A DNA stretch of 64,000 nt from NCBI GenBank assembly GCA_022559845.1, contig CM040117.1, positions 146,882,732 to 146,946,731 on the forward strand, given 5' to 3'. This document shows, piece after piece, positions 59,152 to 64,000 of this stretch (the first letter of the stretch is position 1; every line of letters starts with the position of its first letter). Made by a program: the position numbers and the translations under genes. The notes under the pieces were generated by a model. The model did no database searches. It had not been told where the DNA came from and saw only the letters and a program-made list of their open reading frames with translations. This DNA comes from Amorphophallus konjac (Eukaryota > Streptophyta > Magnoliopsida > Alismatales > Araceae).

Positions 59152-59633
59152 CTGCAGAACCAGAGAAAAGAGAAACTAGCCATATTCAGTCACAAAAGGG
59201 CATATCTTCAAAGATTTAACACATGTATAGAAAGTAGTTGCACAATCACCAGAAAGAAAGCTGAACGGCAAAATGTAGGATTAATATGCATTTGGTGTAC
59301 GCCGGTCATGAAAATTGGCATTGGCAATGCACATATCCTCCCTTTTTTTTTTTTTTGGGGGGGGGGGGGGGGGGTGCGTTGATTGATTTATTTATATGAT
59401 TGTCATCTCCATTACACTGTCCCAGTCAAAGAATTTGGGGACCCAAACACTTCACAGTTTGGGCAAGTTCCTCACCAGCTGTCAGCTAGACATCCAACAG
59501 TTAATTTGATGTCAAAAACAGATGGTCACTTGACCAGTTAGTGAAGAGTGGGAGGATGTAAACTGTACAGAAATTGCCTGATTCCTAGTCTGAGCTATGA
59601 TCTGCTTAATGTTTCACATGTAAGAAATGCACC
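59152..59633 (-). other. Intron or upstream sequence of the host gene
   Basis: Non-coding, with a homopolymer junction of about 15 T followed by about 18 G at 59342-59374. It separates the exon from the SIRE-like LTR start. No second exon was recognised. Confidence 0.4.
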
Positions 59634-59903
59634 TGTTGGGCTTGCTGCGCTCCCTCTTTGTCTTTGATAATGGTTTTGATGATAACAAAATATTGTGTGC
59701 GTTGCGTGTGTGTAGAGTGAGCTTATATGTTGATATCTTGTTTTACAAGTTGCTTTACAGGATTGAATTGCATGAGTCTTTCATGAGCTTATTTTCACTG
59801 GTTCTTCAATATAAAGATTGTGGCTCATGTATATTGTTCACGAGGAAAACTGTGCATTTAAGTGTGTTTTCAAATTATTTGGCTTTTTAAGAACTCTCTT
59901 GAA

Positions 59904-60715
59904 ACAGTGTCGACACTGGGTGTCGACACTTCTTCTGCTGCATTTATTCTAGAACATTGTTTATGAATGGCTTGATTGGTAGGTCGATGAAATTCGGGCT
60001 TACCTTGGATTACATGCTTCATCTTAATGGTTTCTCTTATGGGTCCTTTAAACTGAAGGTGGTTTGCATTCTCATAGAATTTGCTTGAGTTATGCTCCAC
60101 AAACTGTGATGGAAGCCAATTCTCAATTTGATGAAATTGAATTGAAATGTTCTTACATTTAGCTTGAATGCATGGCAAATTTGGTTTAATCTTTGGTCAA
60201 GAAAAACTGGGTTTTCAAGTGTCTTCATGTATGTTTTTCATCATATCATTTATGAGTTCTTGATGCCTTAAATGAGGCTCATGCATTGACTTAATGAGAT
60301 TTTGGGGCCTTCGACATGTTAACCTATTCACATTATAACTTGCTGGAATGCTTGATTGGATGTGGTTTAAAATATGCCAATACCTTGTTTCAATGCATGG
60401 TTATTTGATTTTAATGTTTGAAGGAGAAAAATTGGGTTTTCAATTGGTTTTAATGCTTTTTCATTTATGTCATAAAAAGTGTCGACTCATAGAGTCGACA
60501 CTTATTTCCCCCTGCTCTGGTTTTGTGTTGTTTTATCAAACCAGACAGAAAGTGTCGACTCTGAGTCAACACTTTTTGTCATGTGTGCTGATTTTGTTGC
60601 AGGCAGAACACTTTGTAAAAAGTGTCGACTCTGAGAGTCGACATTTATTATCATTATTATTTTTCTTCATCGCTGGCAGCACCCAGTGAAGAAAGTGTCT
60701 GAGAGTCGACACTTC
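59904..60715. repeat. GTGTCGAC-N7-GTCGACAC inverted words in U3
   Basis: 59904-59931 (AGTGTCGAC-ACTGGGT-GTCGACACT), 60477-60503 (AAGTGTCGAC-TCATAGA-GTCGACACTT) and 60617-60645 (AGTGTCGAC-TCTGAGA-GTCGACATT) have 9-10 bp arms and a 7 bp spacer. 60549-60575 has a 5 bp spacer and one mismatch. 60690-60715 has lost part of the left arm. Confidence 0.88.
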
Positions 60716-60886
60716 TTCTGGGCGAACCGGATCGGGTTTTCCGGAACCCATTCGAACCTTTTGGAATCCAACCCTTTTTGTCCCAAACTTGACCCCAATA
60801 CCCCTAGGGTTCTCATACATATTTGAGAGGTGTTTTGAGAGCTTTTTATCAAGGGTTTAATGGTCTTGTTTCATCTTTTTTCAGGG

Positions 60887-60896
60887 GATATATAGC
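60887..60896 (+). promoter_or_regulatory. Probable LTR TATA box
   Basis: GATATATAGC lies about 170 bases after the last inverted word and ahead of a leader-like region. Confidence 0.45.
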
Positions 60897-61860
60897 TGCT
60901 GCAATTTTATCATCGCAAGAGAGAAAAAGAGGGTCCAGGCCGCAGGTGGGAGAGGAAGAGAGGGCTTTGAGTGTTAATCTTTTTCCTTCCTCTTGCAGGG
61001 GCGATTTGGATTGGAATATTGAAGATCTACAGCCGCTCTTGGGCGTTCTTGCTCCAACAAGCCTAAATCGTCGAGGAGCTCGTTCGGCATCCTTTCATCT
61101 GAAAAATGACCCCCCACCTGAACAAGCTCCAAGGGAGGCATTTTGGGAGACCCTAGCTTCTCAAGGAGATATTTCTAAAACCTTCTAAGTCGATATTGTG
61201 TTTCTTTCTTCAGTCTACCTTGAGCATGAGCATGTATTGAATATATTTTTATTTCTCTGAACATCCGAATATTTGTGTGTGTGGAGGGAGCTGCGTCTCC
61301 GTGTGAGGATTTACTGCGGGATAAGTTCCCCGACTGTGTTTGTGTGTGCTGCGGTGGCAGCGGTCTGGGGTTGGGCCCCGTGTGTGTTGATTGCTGCGGA
61401 GACAGTGTGTGTGGTGTTGGGATTCGTCCCCGTGGTTGCTACATTTGTAGCGTGTTAGTGAAACCTCACCGGGTTACGGTGAGGGGTGGACGTAGGGAGC
61501 CCGTCGTGGTCCCGAACTACCTAAAAATCTCTGTGTTCTTTGTAGCTTGCCTGTGCGATTGTCCATTTCTCCTATCCCCGTTCACAGGTCTATGTTATAT
61601 ATTTTTATTCACTACACCATCACACTTCGTTAGCTCTGCTATTTGTTATCAGTAATTGTTCATCGCTTGTTGGTTGGATGTTCGTGTGAGATCGGAAAGG
61701 TTGAGTGAACATTAATCTCACTTAAGTTCAGTCTAGGCTTATTAACATAGTTAATTTTATTTCCGTTGTAATTACTTTAGTTTGTTTTTAAAATCTGTTA
61801 TCTCGATTGGGGGGTAATTCAACCCCCCTTCTTGTCCGCCATCTATTCTGGGCCAACAAT

Positions 61861-61876
61861 TGATATCAGAGTCCGG
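61861..61876 (+). other. Primer-binding site, variant
   Basis: TGATATCAGAGTCCGG follows the LTR end by two bases. It differs from the usual TGGTATCAGAGC at two positions. Confidence 0.65.
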
Positions 61877-61927
61877 TCTCTGATTTTTTTAGCAGACCTT
61901 GCGGTCTAGGAGTAAAGATCTTTGATA

Positions 61928-63794
61928 ATGGCTATGAATGGCATGCTTCCTGAGGGTCACTCTATACATAGACCCCCATTTTTTGATGGGACAAATTATC
62001 CCCATTGGAAAAACAGAATGATTGTGTTCCTGCGAACACAAGATTATGATACCTGGAGAGTCATTAGTAAAGGTCCTTATCAAGTGCCTGATGATGAGGA
62101 TAGTTGGACTGAAGAGCATATTAGGAAATCATGTGCTAATTTTAGAGCTATGAATATTGTTCGATATGCTATACATCCTAATGAATATTCACGTGTCTCG
62201 ATGTGTTCTTATGCGCAAGAAATGTGGGAGAAGCTCCGACTCATTTATGAAGGAACGTCAGAGGTAAAGGAGACAAAAGTAAATTTGTTGATTCGAGACT
62301 ATGAGTTGTTCGCCATGAAGCCGGAAGAAACGATATCACAAATGTTCGCAAGGTTGAGCGAGATAACGAATGGATTGAAGGCGTTGGGAAAGAACTACAC
62401 CGATCAGGATTTAGTGAGAAAGGTGCTACGTTCTCTCTCACCTCAATGGCACACGAAGGCGACGATAATTGAGGACTCCAAGGATCTCACCACTCTCACT
62501 GTGGATGAGCTAATTGGGTCCTTAATGACGTATGAGATAAACATGAAGAGGACTGAGGAGGAGAACCAGAAAAAGAAGACGATTGCTTTGAAGGTCTATC
62601 AAGGATCGTCGGAAGAGAATGATGAAACATCAAGTCTTGATAACAGTGAGGAGGAGCTTGTGTACCTCATCACTAGAAGAGCGAGAAAAATTTTCAAGAA
62701 GGCTAGAAAAGATGGCACCTCTTCTAGGAAAGGTCAGAAAAAGTCATTGGTGAAGAAAAGAGAAATTAGATGCTATGAATGCAATAAGGTCGGTCACATG
62801 AAAAATGAGTGCCCGGAAATTCAGAAGATCAAGAAAGAAAAGGCAAAGAAACCCAAGGCCATGAAGGCGACATGGAGCGATGAGGACGAGAGCGAGTCCA
62901 AATCCGAGAAGGAGGATGAGCTGGACGAGCAGGTCCAGAATCCATGTATGATGGCTGATGCGGAGAACGACACTGAGGTAAACTCTGATAATGAAAACCT
63001 TACTTGTGAAGAATGGGAAATCGCTTATGCTGGAGTCTGAAAAATGCAAGAGGTTGAAACATGAAAATAAAAGCCTAAAAAAGAAGTTTCATGATATTTT
63101 GCATTCTAGTTCATCTTCATGCACTAAATGTAGTTTGCTTGAGTTGGAACTTGAAAAATTGAAAAATGAAAGTGAAATGTTGTTGTCCAAAGTCTCTCTA
63201 TTTGAGGATGAAATTTCATGCTTAGATATTGAAAAACAACATGCTTATGAGAATGTGAAAAACTTAAAAACTTAAAATGAAGAAGTGGTAAAGGAGTTGG
63301 ATGAAATCAAAGTGAAGTTAAGTGAATGTGAAAAATCTAAGAAAGAAATGGAAACCAACTTCAATACCATGCACGATGAATTGAAGAAACAGAAATATGT
63401 TGTTCAAATGGAATTGAAAGGAAAACAGAAAATGTTTGAATATGATGAAGGTAGTCAAAAGAATGAAAAGAGAGACATGGGACACTCTCCCACAAAGAAG
63501 AATTCTTTTGAAAGAAATCAATTTCAAAAATCTGTTGATTCACCTTGTTATTTCCTTGTTCATCCATGTATGAACTCATATGTAAATCCTTCAAACATGC
63601 ATAGGAAGAATTATTTCATAAAGCGAAAAGTTACTTGCTTTTATTGTGGTATGATCGACCATTCCATGTATGTTTGCGATTTAATGAGGGCCGATGATGA
63701 ATGGTATAAGAGGAAGAACAAAAAATCTTTTGTTCGAAATCAAACTAACCCCTCGGGACCCAAGATGACTTGGGTACCCAAAACTTCAAAATGA
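61928..63794 (+). pseudogene. Gag of the plus-strand SIRE-like element
   Basis: Starts at ATG 61928-61930. A full capsid region is present: PPFFDGTNYPHWKNRM, WEKLRLIYEGTSEVKETKV, YELFAMKPEETISQMF and LVRKVLRSLSPQWHTK. Then a first zinc knuckle CYECNKVGHMKNEC (about residue 282), an acidic stretch and the NLTCEEWEIAYAGV block. A frameshift near 63030 moves it to another frame, and a TAA at 63273-63275 (fits CAA) interrupts the coiled coil. A second knuckle, CFYCGMIDHSMYVC, is near 63637. The protein ends GPKMTWVPKTSK. This is the normal two-knuckle SIRE arrangement, against which the two minus-strand gag genes are shortened in the capsid and expanded in knuckles. Confidence 0.85.
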
Positions 63795-64000
63795 GAATTT
63801 TGCTTTGCAGGGGTGCCTTGATGAGGAAGAAGTTGTTGATAAATAAAGATCCTTCGAGGCAAGAAAAATGATGAGCTTGTCTGGTAATGATTTTCAGTGC
63901 ATTGTATGCTTTTGGTCATTCAACTCAGGTAAGAACTTGATTCTTGAAAAAAAATTAATTATTTTCAATTGCAAATTTCAGTCATGTTGATTCTGGTTAT

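Larger units (their letters stand above)
59634..61858 (+). repeat. 5' LTR of the plus-strand SIRE-like element
   Basis: 2225 bp, from TGTTGGGCTTGCTG to GGGCCAACA. U3 carries GTGTCGAC inverted words (59904-60715) ahead of a TATA-like GATATATAGC at 60887-60896. The start TGTTGG ... TTTTGATGATAAC is the inverse of the ends of the LTRs at 1411 and 35149. Confidence 0.85.
59634..64000 (+). mobile_element. SIRE-like copia element, 5' part (runs off the window)
   Basis: 5' LTR 59634-61858, primer-binding site at about 61861, and gag from 61928. The window ends 206 bases after gag, without any sign of pol in that stretch. Orientation is opposite to the other SIRE-like elements here and to the neighbouring host gene. 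Confidence 0.85.

Overview
This is plant nuclear DNA, almost certainly from a flowering plant with a repeat-rich genome. The window is a graveyard of LTR retrotransposons typical of angiosperms: Ty3/gypsy chromoviruses, Ty1/copia elements of the SIRE kind, a Cassandra-like 5S-bearing LTR, MITEs and a SINE. I see no bacterial features, no rRNA or tRNA genes, and only one likely host gene fragment. I cannot resolve the species.

Layout. 1-1411 is the end of a minus-strand SIRE-like LTR. 1412-3819 plus 14852-15431 is LTR-like sequence split by a complete but dead Tekay/Del-like chromovirus (3820-14846), with TG...CA ends, target duplication ATAAA and two 3 kb LTRs. 15401-17619 (minus) is a decayed plant-specific retroelement ORF. 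19667-30708 is a minus-strand element with two nearly identical 3.2 kb LTRs and a gag gene but no pol. 31071-35149 is a second minus-strand gag-only element with a 1.9 kb LTR. 35291 to about 42100 is a second decayed chromovirus, whose RNase H region carries a 265 bp Cassandra-like solo LTR. 42100-48880 is non-coding, with tandem duplications, a MITE and a SINE. 48882-51721 is a copia element cut off before reverse transcriptase. 52522-55725 holds elements with CTTTGATARAGG ends and an array of TTCCGACGGA repeats. 58469-59151 (minus) is the last exon of a probable host gene (SICKLE-like). 59634-64000 is a plus-strand SIRE-like element with LTR, primer site and gag, running off the window.

Function. 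Almost nothing here is expected to encode an active protein: both gypsy pol genes carry many stops, most of them fitting C-to-T decay of methylated DNA. The gag-only elements would need enzymes supplied by autonomous relatives. The most unusual pattern is in the LTR promoter-side regions. Each family carries its own dispersed set of short bipartite inverted repeats with a nearly fixed spacer (usually 7-8 bp). The Tekay LTR and the LTR it inserted into share the same word, ACGGTC-N7/8-GACCGT. I regard this as the observation most worth following up.
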